From Cryptomeria japonica (Eukaryota > Streptophyta > Pinopsida > Cupressales > Cupressaceae), in NCBI RefSeq assembly GCF_030272615.1, contig NC_081409.1, positions 655,498,468 to 655,562,467 of the forward strand: a DNA stretch of 64,000 nt, in the 5' to 3' direction. Within the stretch, counting starts at the first letter, position 1; every line of letters starts with the position of its first letter. A program made the translations under genes and the position numbers. Positions 36,619-50,600 of the stretch are shown piece after piece. The notes beneath the pieces are model-generated. The model made no database searches, was not told the DNA's origin, and was given only the letters and a program-made list of their open reading frames with translations.

Positions 36619-39012
36619 TGTTGGCATTATTGTCATTGGTGTCAAAAGGATGTCAAATGGTTGCAAAGAAGCAGGTAGATGTCAAGGGGTGTCCAGAGGT
36701 TGCAGGTCACTGAGAAGTGGATAACAGTCGCATGACGTGTTATGTTGCAGGGGTTTTGACCAATTTCATCATCTTCACACGTCGGTCATGTCAGCAATAG
36801 TCACTAATTTGATTTCCACGTGGCAGCAGTTATTTGGCTTGCTTGTATCTATGAGTACCATGTTGTGTTCATGAGCAGGGAAGATACCATGCAAGATAAC
36901 ATATGTTCAATAAACAAGGTAGTCCCTCTTATCCTGTGGTATCAAATGTGACCCTCAAATGTCACACAGGATAACTTAAGTTTGGTAAGCAAAGTGGTCC
37001 CTGTTATTCTGTATTGTCAAAAGTGATCAATGAGGGTTGTCCGGGATAATAAAGTCAAAGGAGGTCAAAGAAAAGAGATGTTCCCTCTTATTTTGCAGTT
37101 TCAAATGTGACCAACAAATGTCGCATAGGACAAGAAACTAAAGAGAAGTTTATAGATTATGTTATCACGCACAGGCTAAGATGCACACAAAAAGTCACGC
37201 GGGCTAACAAGTGAAAGTATGTCATGAAGAAAACCTTATCCCACATGAGACAGATGGTTATGTGGTGGTCCCATTGAACAAGGTAAAACAAAGGCAAAAG
37301 AGAGAAACCTTATCCCACATGAAGTAAGAGGCTACACAAGGCTCTCACGGGATAACAAAAGAAAAGTCACCTCCTTAGCCCAACTTGGAGAGAAATTCTC
37401 TCACGGGATAAGAAATAAAAAAATGATTACTTGAAGGTGCTTATCTCACATGAGACGAGGATGAATTAAGTGGACTCACAGAATGAGGAAAGGAAAAGAT
37501 GAATCTTATCTCGTGTAGGTCAAGAACCCACACAGAGTTGACGTAGGCTAGCAAAAAGGAGGAAGGCTTCTTGAGTATAACAAAAGCTTATCTCATGTGG
37601 GTAGATCATGCATGAAGTTCAATGGATTTGACCAGCCCGATAGTCCACATGGATGCTGACCAAGTTTGACCAGACAACGTGGCATGTACGAATCAAATCA
37701 GAAGACACCTATCAAAATGATGAAAGGGTATTTTTGCTAACAAAATTGAAGTTTGTGATCAACTTTACAACCATGTCTACAAGTCGATAGACTCAAAGGT
37801 CCACATGGATGATTGACCAAGTTTGACCAAGTGACTTGGACATTAAATAAGAACATGTTTACATGTCAATAGGCATGATCATGTATGTGGAGGTTGACCG
37901 ACTTTGATCATCTGATCTAGACAAAGAAAATGAATACATGAGGCTCCTTGATGAACTAAGAACGAATCAGATTCGTTGAAGTCGATGATGAAGGATTCCA
38001 ATGTGGTAGTTGTTGATATTTTCAAAGTAGGTCTACAGTGGATGAAGAATGCATTAATGGTGAATTTGTTGCAGATGGTTGATGGGCTCAAGGAAATTGA
38101 CAGAGGTAAAATCAAATCTGATAGATATATTGGGGTTGGTAAATATAGCAACTTAGTATAGAGAAAGATCAAAAGAAAGGTTGGATGCATTTACTACAGA
38201 CAACAAGTATGAGATCATATTCAAGATAGAAAATGAAATCTCCAAAGTTGCAGATCTCCAAGACAGCCGACTTGAATAAAGTATTCAAGATTCTTGTAGA
38301 AGATAGATCTGATGTGTAGAGAGTCAATCCAATCTAGCAGTAGTTGTAAATATGATTTGAAATTGGTAGGTGTGGTTGTTGAGAGTGAGAGAGAGAGAGA
38401 GTGTAGCTGCCAAGAGAAAACACAGCAAATTTACAGAAGCAGAAAATGTCAATGCAAAGCAAGAACAGAGTATTCTAGAGAGTAATGTTGTAGTAGAGAG
38501 AAGAAGATAACCAGGGAGGAGAAGGAGAAGAAAAAGAGGAAAGATTTCAGCAGGCAGAGAAAGGTCATTCTCATGATATGAGAAATTTGTAAGTGTTACA
38601 AAACTCATTTGTAACAAAGCTTTATCATTGTATTTTAAACTTGAACAATCACTCTGAGTGGGTGCTCAGAGAAGGGGTAGGTTCTCCTTTGAGTAGGTGC
38701 TCATAAAATTATGGGTTGGTTCTCCTTGGGTTGGTGCCCTAAAGTTTCAGGGGTTGGTGCTCCTTGGTTTGGTACCCTAAACATTGTAAAGTATTATTTA
38801 TTATGAGGTTGGATTGGAGTAGTAGAATCCAAGAACTATTCTCATCGAGGTTTTTCCCACATTGGGTTTTCCTCATACAACTGGTGTTATGTTATGCCCT
38901 CTTATGTGTGTGTGTTTATGTTTGCATTACATTCTTAAAATTTGCACACTGAACTAAAAAAATTTAAAATACACTAGTTCACCCCCCTCTCAGTGTTCAT
39001 TTGTGTTTTTCA
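36619..39012 (+). repeat. 5' LTR of the first copia element, with internal direct and inverted repeats
   Basis: It begins TGTTGGCATTATTGTCATTGG, a common copia LTR start, and ends GTGTTTTTCA. The primer-binding site TGGTATCACAGCC follows at 39015. Inside, CTTATCCCACATGAG-like phrases recur (near 37236, 37308, 37437, 37503 and 37587), alternating with the inverted form CTCACGGGATAA (near 37342 and 37395). A CCTCTTATCCTGTGGTATCA phrase has three related copies at 36917-37140. No second LTR is present. Confidence 0.72.
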
Positions 39013-39087
39013 AGTGGTATCACAGCCTAGGTTCCATTGTAGTAAAATATTATATCTAGCTTGGGTAGATATTGCTTTCTAAACACA

Positions 39088-39676
39088 ATGGCTAGAAATG
39101 AATCCTCCTCTAATGCACCTATCTTTGATGGCACCGACTATGCCTTCTAGAGTAGAAGAATGGAAACCAACTTGTCCTCTTTAGGATTTGATATCTAGAT
39201 GTCAGTAAAAAATGGATATATTGTTTCGCAAGTTTCTCCTACCGACCCTAATGCTAAAATGGAATATGAGAACAATTCCAAAGCTAAGAATTCAATATTA
39301 AGTGGTATGTCAGATATAGAGTTTGTCAAAGTCGTGCATTGCACATCAGAAAAAGAAACTTGGGACAAGCTACAAATACATATATGAAGGAGATGTCAAG
39401 CCTAAAAATGAAAGAAGAAGAGAATATAGATGATTATCTGCAAAGAGTGGATGAGACTGTAAGTTCTATATGAGGACTCAAAGATGAAGTTATTGTCAAA
39501 AAGGTTCTGAGATCATTAACCTCAAAGTAGGATACAAAAGTCTCGGTTATTGAGGAAGCTAAAGACTTTCGCTATGGATGAATTGTTTGGCTCTTTGTCT
39601 TCCTATGAGATGAAACCAATAAGTGTTGAACCTTCAAAAAGAGAATATTGTTGGCCATTTGGTGGAATTTATTATG
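39088..39676 (+). pseudogene. copia gag of the first element, truncated by the second copia insertion
   Basis: The ATG at 39088 opens MARNESSSNAPIFDGTDYAF, the usual start of a plant copia Gag (substrate-like FDGxNYxxW segment). In-frame TAG codons follow where tryptophan is expected (after DYAF and after GFDI). The frame then gives VKVVHCTSEKETWDKLQIHI and, after further stops, a KEEENIDDYLQRVDETVS segment typical of the UBN2/gag region. It ends where TGTTGCATTGATG of the second LTR begins. The product would be the capsid protein, but it is clearly non-functional. Confidence 0.75.
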
Positions 39677-40872
39677 TGTTGCATTGATGTTTTGTCATTG
39701 ATGCCAACACTAGTTGTTTGGATGCTCTACCGACACCCTTCTGGTCCTGGTACATTGAGTGGTTTTCGGTTGTTTTGGATTCGACATGATCTGGTAGGCT
39801 CTGGTATAGGTTGGTGATTGAATTGGCTTGTTAATGATACTCATGCTCATATGAGGTCAGTTAGTTTTGATCTGGTGATCAGATGTTGTCCTACTTGCTT
39901 AGAAGCTTAGTTTCTGGTTCTAGTGAGGGTTTTACTGGCAGAAAATTGTATGAAGATCTTTGATGAATTGCATAATTGGTGTTGGTGTAGCTTCTTGTGG
40001 AGTTTTAGGATGCTATTGGTGATCATGTTTGATACTTGGAAAATGGATATCATTATTGTAGCGTGTAGACCTATACTAGGTCCCGATTGATCTAGGTTAT
40101 GGACTGGCTTTAATGTAACGTGTGGATTGGACCTCTCAATGTGTTTTCAAGATGTCTTATGTGTTAGATATTACTTTTTTGTTCTAAGGACAACATGGTT
40201 TATAATTATGTAATCATTTTATTATCTTGTGGCTGACCTAATTGTTTATGGTCGAGGGTTTGTATATATAGATGTGAGATTTCATTATATATAATCATGG
40301 TTATGTTAGAGGTCATGGTCAAGGAATTTAATGTGTGAATAATATAATATCATCAAGGAAAAATATTTGGTTGATCATTAGAGATCAAATTGGATGTATG
40401 TAAGAGGATTCAGTCCTCCAGTATTGAGCTTAACCGGAATTGTAGTCAGGCATAGGAGATGCTATCTTTTGCAGTTCAACACTTCTCTAGATTGTAGTCT
40501 AGATTTCTATGTAGTCAGTGAGGCTCCTTTTGTGATGAGTAGTGTGCTCTAGGTTGTTGGCCTTCCTGCAAGTGTAGGCCCCTCAATTGCAATTCACATA
40601 CTTACTATAAAAGAATTATCTGATAGTGGGTTGGCTTCCTACCATGGTTTTTCCCTTTACCAGGTTTTCCACCTATGAATCTTGGTGTCATGTGTATGGT
40701 TTTATTCTATGATTATTGTTTATGCTCTATTGGTTTAACTATTGTTTTGGTATTTATTTTTTGGGTTTCAGTATAAAAGTTTTAGATTGCTAATAGTTTC
40801 GGTAATTTGTGACAACTGATTCACCCCCCTCCCCCCTCTCAGTTGTCTTCTAGTTATTTGAACTATCTAACA
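39677..40872 (+). repeat. 5' LTR of the second copia element
   Basis: It begins TGTTGCATTGATGTTTTGTC and ends GAACTATCTAACA, with TGTT...AACA terminal inverted bases. The primer-binding site TGGTATCAAAGC lies at 40875-40886 (one difference from the usual TGGTATCAGAGC). It is inserted in the gag of the first copia element. The bases before it are TTATG. The matching right flank is lost. Confidence 0.78.
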
Positions 40873-40930
40873 ATTGGTATCAAAGCTTTGGTCCTCTCTA
40901 CAGAAAGCTTAACTGCTTGAGGAAGATCCT

Positions 40931-42066
40931 ATGGTGACTAACAGTTCAAGTTCATCAAGTTCTTCTGGAGTTATCTTTTGAAGGGATATTCTGAGGCTTG
41001 ATGGAACAAATTACATAATATGGAAGATTTAGATGGAGACTCATTTGAGATGTCTTGGCAAGAAGATTTGGGAGATCACATGGAATGGTGTCACACCTTA
41101 TAATCTGAGATCTGGAAAACCTGGACAAGAAGCTTGAGAATGATTGTAGAGAAAGAGAATCCCTCGTGTGTGCACTTTCTAATCAATAAATAATGGAATT
41201 AACCAATAAATCATCTGGAAAGGCTATATGGGATAAGTTGGACACTCTTAATGAAGTTGACCCTACAATGAAGATTGTTAAACTTGATGGTTACCGGGTG
41301 AGATATGAAAACCTAAAGATGGAGGAAGATGAAAGCATTACTTCATTCATGGAAAGGGTAAATGAGATTGTTATGGGAATTCAATGTTGTGGTAGAACTC
41401 TGAGCGAAGATGAAATTGTCTCTAAAGTCTTGAGAGCCCTACCACAGGCTTACAAAATGAAGGCTACTACTATTAATGAATTTAGAACAATGGCTAATAC
41501 ATCTATCAATAGAGATGCTTTGGTTGGGAAACTATTTTCTTTGAGCTTTAAGAATCTTGACCTTCTGGAGCCATGAAGACTAAACCTACTTTTCATGCAT
41601 CTACATCTAAAATTGGTAAGCAAGATTGGAAAGATTTACATGCAAAGAAATTATAAGATATGAAGAGAGAAGATGATGAGTTTGAGCAACTTGAAACACT
41701 ATTTGCTAGAAGAGTACCTAAAGGACCGGTAGAAAGTAAGTATGAAGGAAAAGCACCTTTTAAATGTTTTGTCTGTAATAAGATTGGTCATTTTCTATCT
41801 AGATGTCCTAAAAGGAATTCAAGATTTGAAGAAAGAGTTAGAAGATCATTTAAGCCTAACCCTGGATATTAGAACAAGTACAATTTACTAATTTTGATGA
41901 TGAACTGGTAGAAGACTCTTCTAGTTGTTCCAACAATGGGAAGGAATGGGTGTTCTTGGCTATCAAAGAAGATGATTTGGCATTGGGAGTGAATGTACCT
42001 GAAGAGAAGGCACTTGCTACTAAAAATGAAGACAAGGATGAATGGTTAATTGATAATGGTTGTTCA
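40931..42066 (+). pseudogene. copia gag-protease of the second element, cut at the protease active site
   Basis: The ATG at 40931 gives a serine-rich start, then ILRLDGTNYIIWK after an early TGA. The segment 41193-41576 is a good UBN2/gag region (KAIWDKLDTLNEVDPTMKIV, LRALPQAYKM). A zinc knuckle CFVCNKIGHFLSRC lies at 41765-41806. The frame at 41950-42066 gives DEWLIDNGCSCH, the copia aspartic protease active site with DNG instead of DSG. At that point (42067) the next element begins, and the following copia codons are not found in the window. Several stops and frame changes occur between 40980 and 41940. Integrase and reverse transcriptase are absent. Confidence 0.78.
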
Positions 42067-42439
42067 TGTCATGCCCCGATAGGAAACCCTAAAGGGATAA
42101 AACTAGAATGCACAAATGGAGTGCAAATATTATTTTTTATATAAGACACAACATGATGAAATAATGAGTTATCAGAAGTTTAGATAACATAGCGGAAGAC
42201 TAAACAAACCTAAGGAGTTTCCCAATGTGATTACGTAACTTAACACCTAACTCAACTCGCGACATTGATCCAATTAAGCAAGTTATCTTAATTACATGTT
42301 ATTACTTAAGACATGGATATTATTTGTTCAGTAATTTAAACTTGTAGATAATAGGACACACTCATCCATTATGGTTGTATATGAGTCTAACATGAGGAAA
42401 TTTACCCATAGAAGTTAAAACATAGATAACATATGAATT

Positions 42440-42835
42440 CATCCATTAAGGTTAAAATGTAGATATCTAGATGAGTTCATCCAATTTAGTTAAAATGTAG
42501 TTAATGAGATGAAGTTCATTTATTAAGGTTAAAATGTAAATAACCTAATGAGTTCATCCATTATAGTTAAAATTTAGCTAATAAGATGAAGTTCATTTCT
42601 TAAGGTTAAGATGTAAATAACCAAATGAGTTCATCCATTATAGTTAAAATGTAGCTAATAAGATGAAGTTCATTTATTAAGGTTAAGATGTAAATAACCA
42701 AATGAGTTCATCCATTATAGTTAATATGTAGCTAATAAGATGAAGTTCATTTATTAGGGTTAAAATCTAAACAACCATATGCGTTCATCCATTGTAGTTA
42801 AAATGTAGCTAATAAGATGAAGTTCATCCAAATAA
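42440..42835. repeat. five tandem copies of a roughly 77 bp unit in the 3' LTR
   Basis: The phrase GAGTTCATCCATTATAGTTA and variants begin near 42472, 42549, 42627, 42705 and 42781. Each is followed by AAGATGAAGTTCATTTATTA. The other LTR has the same number at 51770-52165, so the array is older than the insertion. Confidence 0.8.
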
Positions 42836-42995
42836 TTGTTATCCATTCATTACATTCAATTGTACATTAAACACATGCCATACATCTTGTTCCAAAATGC
42901 ACTATAATTTCATCATAACTAGTGAGATCTTTTCAAGCATACTTATTTTCATTAACGATAATAAAATGCATTCATTCAGGATCCAATTTACTACA

Positions 42996-44112
42996 TGAAG
43001 AGGGGAAAATAGATTTGAAGGTCAAATGATCAAAACATAACAAAATAAACATGCAGAATGCTAAAATATCATTAAAAGACCATTTCACCTTGCTATTTTA
43101 CCTTCTCCTTCAGATTGAGCTTGATGAAGTGAAGGTGCCCCTTGATAATGCTCCACTTGATGTGCTCCTTTGATTGATGGATGTGGATGGCTCTCCAATG
43201 ATGTGCACAACATGAAATGGATTTCAGGAGGATGATAAGGATGAAAATGATGAAGTTGCCAAGATGATTTCCTGGGCTCAAAAGGGCAACATAAGCTTTC
43301 TGGATTTTGAGATGTTTTGAATGAAGGGATGGAGCCCTATTTTATAGGAAGAGGAGAGGAAAAAGGATGGCTAGGATGAATTCAAGATGAAGGGCTAAGA
43401 TTTACTTGTGAGCTCACACAAGGTCCAAGAGAGGGTGTGGAGACCAAGAAATATGCCTTAAAGGCATTTCGTATCTCCACACTCCACAAGATGCATTGGA
43501 GGAATTAAAAATTCTCCAAAAAAGGATATCATGGGGATTGGAGGAATAAAAAGGAATTAAAAATTCCTTGGGAGAGGGGATACCTAAAGGAATGTGTGAT
43601 TTCGAAAATCTTACATTCACCTAGGAAAAGAGCATTTAAAGCTAGTGGCTGGATGAAAAGGACAAAGAGTTGACTTTGTGGCTAATCATGTTGATTAACC
43701 ATTAACGACTCATTAGGAGGGGGATTAGAGGAAATGTTAGGTGGGATTAATATTTGTAAGAGAATTTCACCAGGAGAGAGAATGAGTGGAGGGAATAAAA
43801 AAAATTAGAAGAATAATGTTAAGTGAGTTTAGGGAGTTTCTAGAAGAATGAATTAAGAAGATGATTTGTAGGAATCATGTAGGTTAACTAATTGATTGAA
43901 AGTAATTAGCTAAGAGGAAGATTTGTGAGGATTTGATTTTTTTTAGAAGAATAAAGAAAGGGATTGATTTATTAAATAAATCAATCATATGCTATAGTGA
44001 CAATATTAATTATATTTAATTAATATTGAGAGGAATTTGAATTAACATAATTAATTAATTAATTATGCGAGGAATTAAAAATAATTAAAATAATTATTTT
44101 TAAGTGTCTACA
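42996..44112 (-). mobile_element. 1.1 kb solo LTR nested in the 3' LTR
   Basis: The segment runs TGAAGAGGGG...AAGTGTCTACA and is flanked by the same five bases, CTACA (42991-42995 and 44113-44117). Without it, the sequence joins to match the other LTR (TTTACTACATTAAAGAGATGT against TTTACTGCATTTAAGAGATG). Near its right end are several short AT palindromes (43968-44100). The minus strand starts TGTAGACACTTAAAA, the same form as the solo LTR at 52341-53121. Confidence 0.85.
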
Positions 44113-45419
44113 CTACATTAAAGAGATGTCTGCATACATGCATATACGATAAAACTCATCTATTCCCCTTATACATTCTATCAAAATGTCATCCATACAT
44201 GCTAACACTAAAACATGAAACATAAGAACAACAACAACACATAACACCAAATTGATATCGGAGTACACCCCTAAGGGCTACATCTTCGGGTCTGCTCAAC
44301 TGCAAGACCCCTCTGATCATTTAAATAAGTTAAGGCTACATAAGTTTCACATTATTTACATTCCTGCCATCAAGGCAATCATACCAATAAACAACCGACC
44401 ACATCGGTCAATAAATACATAATAGATACCTAAATAGGAAAGGATCCACTAAACTTAATAGAAGCAAATACAAGGTCCATTTCCCGACGGTACTCTAACT
44501 AGAGACCTGACCCACTATGGCCAACCTCAAATCAACACTCGGCACCCACATAAAGGACAAGTCTAGTTATAATACCATCACAAGGCAACAACCACACTAG
44601 AGACCAAAGGCATAAATAAGTACCCCAAATCAAACAAACGATGGGGTACCAACAAACATATCAAGGCCTTGCCATTACTTAAGCAAAAGCGAATACAGAA
44701 ATTAAACTTGCACTATTACCATTTGTCTATTTCACAATACCAAGGAAGAATATAACTAAACCATTTATTTTACTAAATGAAGATATCAATAACTTGCCAA
44801 TTTTCCAATCGATGCATTATTAAATTTCTAATAATTCTAATAGCATATCATTTAAGTTTTCAGAATATCCAATGATGAACAATTCTTTTTTTTAATTACT
44901 TATATCTTCTATTATTCCATTTCTAAAGTTCTCAGATGACCTATATCATTCAAATCAAAAAAAAAAAATGCCTGAATAATGTATTATTTAAAAATTGCCA
45001 AATAATAAACTTATCTTGTTTCCAAAAAGAAACTCTCCAATAAAAAATGTTATTCTATCTAACCCCAAAAGATACTTCCTCGTTAAGACTGATACCCGAA
45101 TTAAAAATTAATCATTATATATTTAAAATCCCCTCGATAATTAAATATAAATAATTAATAATTTAATAGTACACAATTTCAAATTAAATATTATTTAATA
45201 TATATATATATATATTAATCTCCATTAATAAATATATATATTAATAATAATTTAATATGTAATTATTAATTAATATATAATTATTAATATTCATTAATAA
45301 CATATATATTAATGATATTTAATTGCTAATTAAAAACTATATATTAAAAAAACTTTAAATTTACTATTTATATATATATTTAAAAATAAAAATAAAAAAT
45401 AAAAAATAAAACAAAAGAG

Positions 45420-45715
45420 GGGAGGGCAGCCACGGGGCCCACCTCCCATCCATGGGAGTGGGGGCGGATGTGCCCTAGTCACAAGACTGTAGCCGCTGTG
45501 GTGGACGCAACCTCAGCGTCCACACAATTGATGCGGGGAAGCCTACGGCCACCGCAAGGTCGCAAGACCCTGTGGTCACAGGGCTCTACGGCCACTAGCA
45601 TGGTTGCAGGGCTCTACGGCCACCAGCGTGGTCATAGACCCCGTGAACTACAGACTGCATAGAGAGGGGGGGAGGTGCGGGTTGAGCCCTCGGCTCCCCG
45701 CCCTCAAATCCCCAA
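45420..45715. other. GC-rich island inside the AT-rich LTR
   Basis: About 300 bases rich in G and C, with repeats of GGGCTCTACGGCCAC (45580 and 45607) and several CpG sites, are embedded in sequence of more than 65% A+T. The other LTR has the first half (54373-54539). Being in the LTR, it may contain promoter elements, but no TATA box was identified with confidence. Confidence 0.5.
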
Positions 45716-46790
45716 AATAAATTTCGCCATTACACAAAAAATTTATAATTCGGTTTGGTTTAAAACAAGTTTGATTTTAAAATTAAAAATCAACATCCAT
45801 CAAAAATATAAACATAAATAACTAAAAACCCCAATTTCCATTTATTCATAGTCCCATACAGAGACCGGAATATATTTTCCAGAATGTTCAAAAACAACAA
45901 TATGGAAATTTTTCCTAGCAAGACCATGATTTTCCCAAATACACCATAACTTTCAAATAGGCAAGATTTGCTGAACAACAAAACCATATTTGGTTACCTA
46001 AGATGGATCTACACACATTTATCTACTCTATTTAAACAATCTTGATCCAAAACCAACCAATATTTCCAAACTAAAACCTAAATTTTAAGAACATTCATGG
46101 AGTTTTAAACCAAAAATCTTCAAGAACAACCATTCCCCTTTTTTTGAAGAGACAAATCCAATATCACAAGAAATCAAGAGATGCATTCGAATCCTACCTC
46201 ATTTCGTATTCCTGGCAAGATTTTGAAGACGAGCCCAATTTGTAGTTATAGAAATCCTTCCTTCCCCAAAATCCCCAATTTTTCTCCATCCAAAATATTT
46301 TTCCCCAAAAAAATCAACAACCCAAAAAAATATTCCAACCTAGGTTAAATGGAGTAAAATTTGACCTAATCTCCTAATTTCGAATTTAAACACTTTTTAA
46401 ATAAAAAATGAAAATAATCATTCTTTTCAACTATTCAAATAATCTAACTTGCTTTTCTAATTAAAATTAAAATGCTTCTCTCTCATTTAATTTTAATTTT
46501 CTCTATATTAACAAAGCTAATCATTTATATTTCGCAATATTGATGAGGGTAAAATATTTTAATTAAATTAAATTCCCAAAATCAACCTTTCACACTATAT
46601 CAAATATATATAAAAATTAAACTTGTTCTTCTAATAAAAATTAATTTTCTTAATAATGAAAATTATCCTTTCTATTCCAAAAAGCAAAAAAGGGATTAAA
46701 TTATTTCTATTTTGAATAACTTTGAATCTTCCCTTTTCCAAAATGCATAAACTAAATAAATTCACAATTTTAAATTAACCATTAAATTAA

Positions 46791-47043
46791 ACTTGCTACA
46801 AACATAAATAGAGCGATCTTTTTAATTAATGATTAATCACATAAAAGAAACCTATTTATTTTAATTCCTCAATTTTTAATGTGTAAATGAACACAGTGAA
46901 TCAAATTAAATACTTAAACTTGCTACAAACATAAATAGAGCGATCTTTTTAATTAATAATTAATCACATAAAAGAAACCTATTTATTTTAATTCCTCAAT
47001 TACTAATGCGTAAATGAACACATTAAATCAAATTAAATACTTA
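46791..47043. repeat. 127 bp tandem duplication
   Basis: The phrase ACTTGCTACAAACATAAATA begins at 46791 and again at 46918. The two copies differ at only a few positions (for example AATGATTAATC against AATAATTAATC). It lies in the part of the LTR missing from the other copy. Confidence 0.85.
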
Positions 47044-47315
47044 GGATGAAATACTCATTTTTACCATATGCAAGGCATGCAAACCAAGAAAGCCAACCAA
47101 ATACATGACCCACAAACCCAAACAAAAAGGGAAACTGATGTACCACAGGTGACGCTCACTTGATCATGACTAGGGTAAAATGAGGGTTTTACGACCACCT
47201 AACCCAAATTCTAAGGGCGAAAGAGGTATACTCAACCCTACGAATCTAGGTGAAGACAAACCTCGCACCACGATGGTACTGTACCTACAATCTCCTGCAA
47301 CCAAGAGTCACACAA

Positions 47316-47317
<2 letters not shown>

Positions 47318-47383
<66 letters not shown>
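47318..47383. repeat. AT dinucleotide microsatellite
   Basis: An uninterrupted TA run of about 66 bases. It explains the tyrosine/isoleucine ORFs on both strands. Confidence 0.97.
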
Positions 47384-47386
<3 letters not shown>

Positions 47387-47601
47387 ATGAAAGTGTTAGC
47401 TCGAGATCAATAACAAGAATCGGGGAAACAATTAAACTTACATAAGAATCGATGCGAAAGCACATTAACAGGTACGCACAATAATCATAATATCTGACTA
47501 CAACACTACATCACGGTAAATCAACCATTCAAGAATGCCACATAAAAATTCAACCAAGGTCAAACCGGTTTTGCAAAGCTGACTAGGGTAGGGGCACTAC
47601 A

Positions 47602-50600
47602 TTCTCCCCCCCCCAGGCTCCGACTTACTCCTAGAAGTTGTAAGGTTAAGCAGAACTCATGCAACACATATTAGCCCTGAAACTCAATTAACAATTATCA
47701 ATTTACACATATGAATCTTTCCATAAATAAATGAAACATTATTGCTAAGACCTCTATGAATGTCATTATCCATAGGCAAGATACATCTAAAACCATACAC
47801 TTCTTAAAATATTCTAGGAATTATCCACAATCATAGCAGAGAAACAAGAATTTCCTTCCTTTCATTACACCAAATTATAGCATTAAAAAAAAAGTAAACA
47901 ACAATTACCATACTCATTCTACCAAACAGGACAAGAAAATATGCCATCATGATCAATTTCTTTTACCAATTCATCTTTTTCACAACTTTATCGCATAGAA
48001 CTAGCTTCAAATATCAAATTCCACAACCAAGTTAACTTTCAATAAATAGGAACAATGTAAATAACTCAATTGTTTACACTTTCCAGGCATATAAGAACCT
48101 TTCCAATGACTATGCCCCATAACATAGTGACAAGTTAACACCATTTAATCCATGATTACACATAATAACCATCCACATAACTAGAATGCACAACACAAAA
48201 GGCCACATGTGAGCATGTCTAATGCTTGGTCAAAGATAACATGCATGATTATCATCTCTATGTCTGATCTCAAAACAAATAACATGATCATAAATATCCA
48301 ACATTTCACTCAAGGGCTTGATGGTGCTAGGGCACACCATAGCGATACTACCTTCCATACAAGACCCTCATGAACATCCCTTGTTGCATAAGTTTTTTAG
48401 CCTCCAAGAGATAGTCACCACTCATAGGTAGGTAGTGGATCCTAGCTATCTCACAGCCTCACATACCCCCATCCTCAAGGTTCCCTACATCTACTTCCTC
48501 GTATACACTCAACCATGACCATCTCCTATGTTCTTGGAGAGGAATTCACATTTCGACACAAGACCAGCATACGAAAACAACAAGGATAAACTAGTTTAGC
48601 CACCAAAGTACAAAGAATAAAGATAATAATCATCAATTCCAATAGTAAGGCGAGAAAATAATTCCGGAATTGTAACATCAAATCAAGTAAGAAAAAGATC
48701 ACAAGATCGTGGCTAAACCTTCAAGGTCAAAATAAAATAAATTGTTGGCCCACAAGGAAATAAAATAAAAAATATATCATAAGTGCACATAACATCACTA
48801 TGTAACTAGCATCTAGCCACCAATGAGGAAGGAAGGAATAATCATCTAGCTATCACAGTAGCTCATCATGTGGTGTGGCCTAGTCACACATCCGCATGGC
48901 ATGGCAGTGTGCACCTTGACATCACCCTGCATCACATCGTCACACGACATGGCTCTACCCTAAACTAGTCGGTAGGTCGCATGGCAATGTCTACTACATC
49001 CCACATCGTGTCTCAGCACGGCATGGCAATATTCCAAGCGAAAAAGGCACACAATGGACATACCCCGCATGGCAATGTACCTCACGAAAAAGGGCACACG
49101 TAGGTCACACCCTACATAGTGACGTACCTCTCAGGATACTCATTGCAAGCCAGAGGTATACATGGCTAAGGTCCACCCACATGTCTACCAACGTTGGACA
49201 ATTGGAAGCTCATGTGAAAAATAACATACCTTTCATGAAGACAAGGCAAAATATCCTCCAATAAAACCATCATTCTGCTCAAGAACTGACATCAATATGC
49301 TCAAATAAAGGATAGGAATAGGTTGGCACACATGAACCTTATAAATCGGTTCATCACAAGGAAAAGTATTGAGTACACCTATAATACAATTTCATTACAT
49401 AACTATATTTTTCCTTGAAATAGAGAAGCTAAAGTTGCTTTGCATCGACATTACTCGTACGTTGTTCCATACTATTCAAGGAATGGTGACTTCTAATACT
49501 ACCCCTTCACATACTGACTTATCAACAACCCATGGGTTGGCACTCAGTAAGGAAACAAATAAGCAACATCACATAAACAATATGGTTTCCCATACTTATA
49601 AGAAAACATATCCTCCATGGTTGATTACTTCACCATCCCATGGCCACACATAGCAAGCACGGGTTTCTTACAATACACAAGGAATAGCACCATTACTGGT
49701 TTAGTCACATTTACGAGGAGTGCTTTTTAGTACGCTATCATCTACTCAAGAAAGGTTTTAATTATGCTTTCCACATGAACAATTGTATCAAGTTTATCCT
49801 GGGTACAAGTACTAAAATTCTTAACAATTCAAAATTACATAAGGAAATAACGTCATTCCTATATCCTTCTCTAATTCCACTAAGCATTTGTATTCACATT
49901 ACTAACTATGCAACTTTCTTTTCCAGAGTGAAAAACTTTCATCTTTCAATTAGAAGCCAAAAGCAAGCATACAATTTCATATGCGTTATAACAATTCCTT
50001 TTAAATCAATGCATCCTTAGTAGCATCTCTAAAAGTCTTATGATTTAGTCAAAGAGGAGGAAAAGAGAGTTTGGTAATTCAAACTATTTCCTACAAAGAC
50101 ACAAGATCAACAAGATCACACTACAAGCTAAAACTTCTCACTATAAGTCTATCATTTTAGTTGCACGGCTTTCATTTCGTTGTCGCTTTAGGAGGATGCC
50201 AAACAGCCTAATCGTGACATTTCCAATTACTAAGGTTGCAACAAAATGTTCTAGTTTTCCAAACAACAGAGATCAAAATAGGTAATCTTATCGATAATGC
50301 AAGACCTTTTGAGAACACTCGCTAACTTTAATACAATACAAAAACATATCATACTCTGCAACCTATCATTGAAAATCAAACTATGATAAGAAGGTAAAGG
50401 AAGAACTATCAACTAAATAATACACATTAATGCATACACACCAAACAAGTCTTTCATTCGCACTTTCTAAATATAATAAGGCAATTACACATATCCAAAG
50501 GAAAGTTCAATGGAGCATTGCTAAAATAGATCCTCAATCAAATTGGTTTAATGAAACACATAAAACAACCTTTCATGGAACACATTAATACACTTGAAGC

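Larger units (their letters stand above)
42067..47601 (-). repeat. 3' LTR (about 5.5 kb, 4.4 kb without the nested solo LTR)
   Basis: The plus-strand sequence runs TGTCATGCCCCGATAGG...GGGGCACTACA. The segment shared with 51396-54539 ends near 45567. The remaining 2 kb is present only here because the partner is truncated. Notable parts are the 77 bp tandem array, a GC-rich island (45420-45710), a 127 bp tandem duplication (46791-47043) and an AT microsatellite (47318-47383). Confidence 0.8.

Noticed and set aside
42440-42835. Possible CRISPR-like array because of regular repeats
   Set aside because: The 77 bp unit repeats as a whole without distinct spacers, is copied in both LTRs, and the context is a plant retrotransposon.
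47180-47465. ORFs on both strands with long isoleucine/tyrosine runs
   Set aside because: They are translations of the AT microsatellite at 47318-47383 and have no other features.
49369-50020. Plus-strand ORFs of 94 and 81 codons in the LARD-like interior
   Set aside because: They are opposite to the element's direction, short and without gag or pol motifs.
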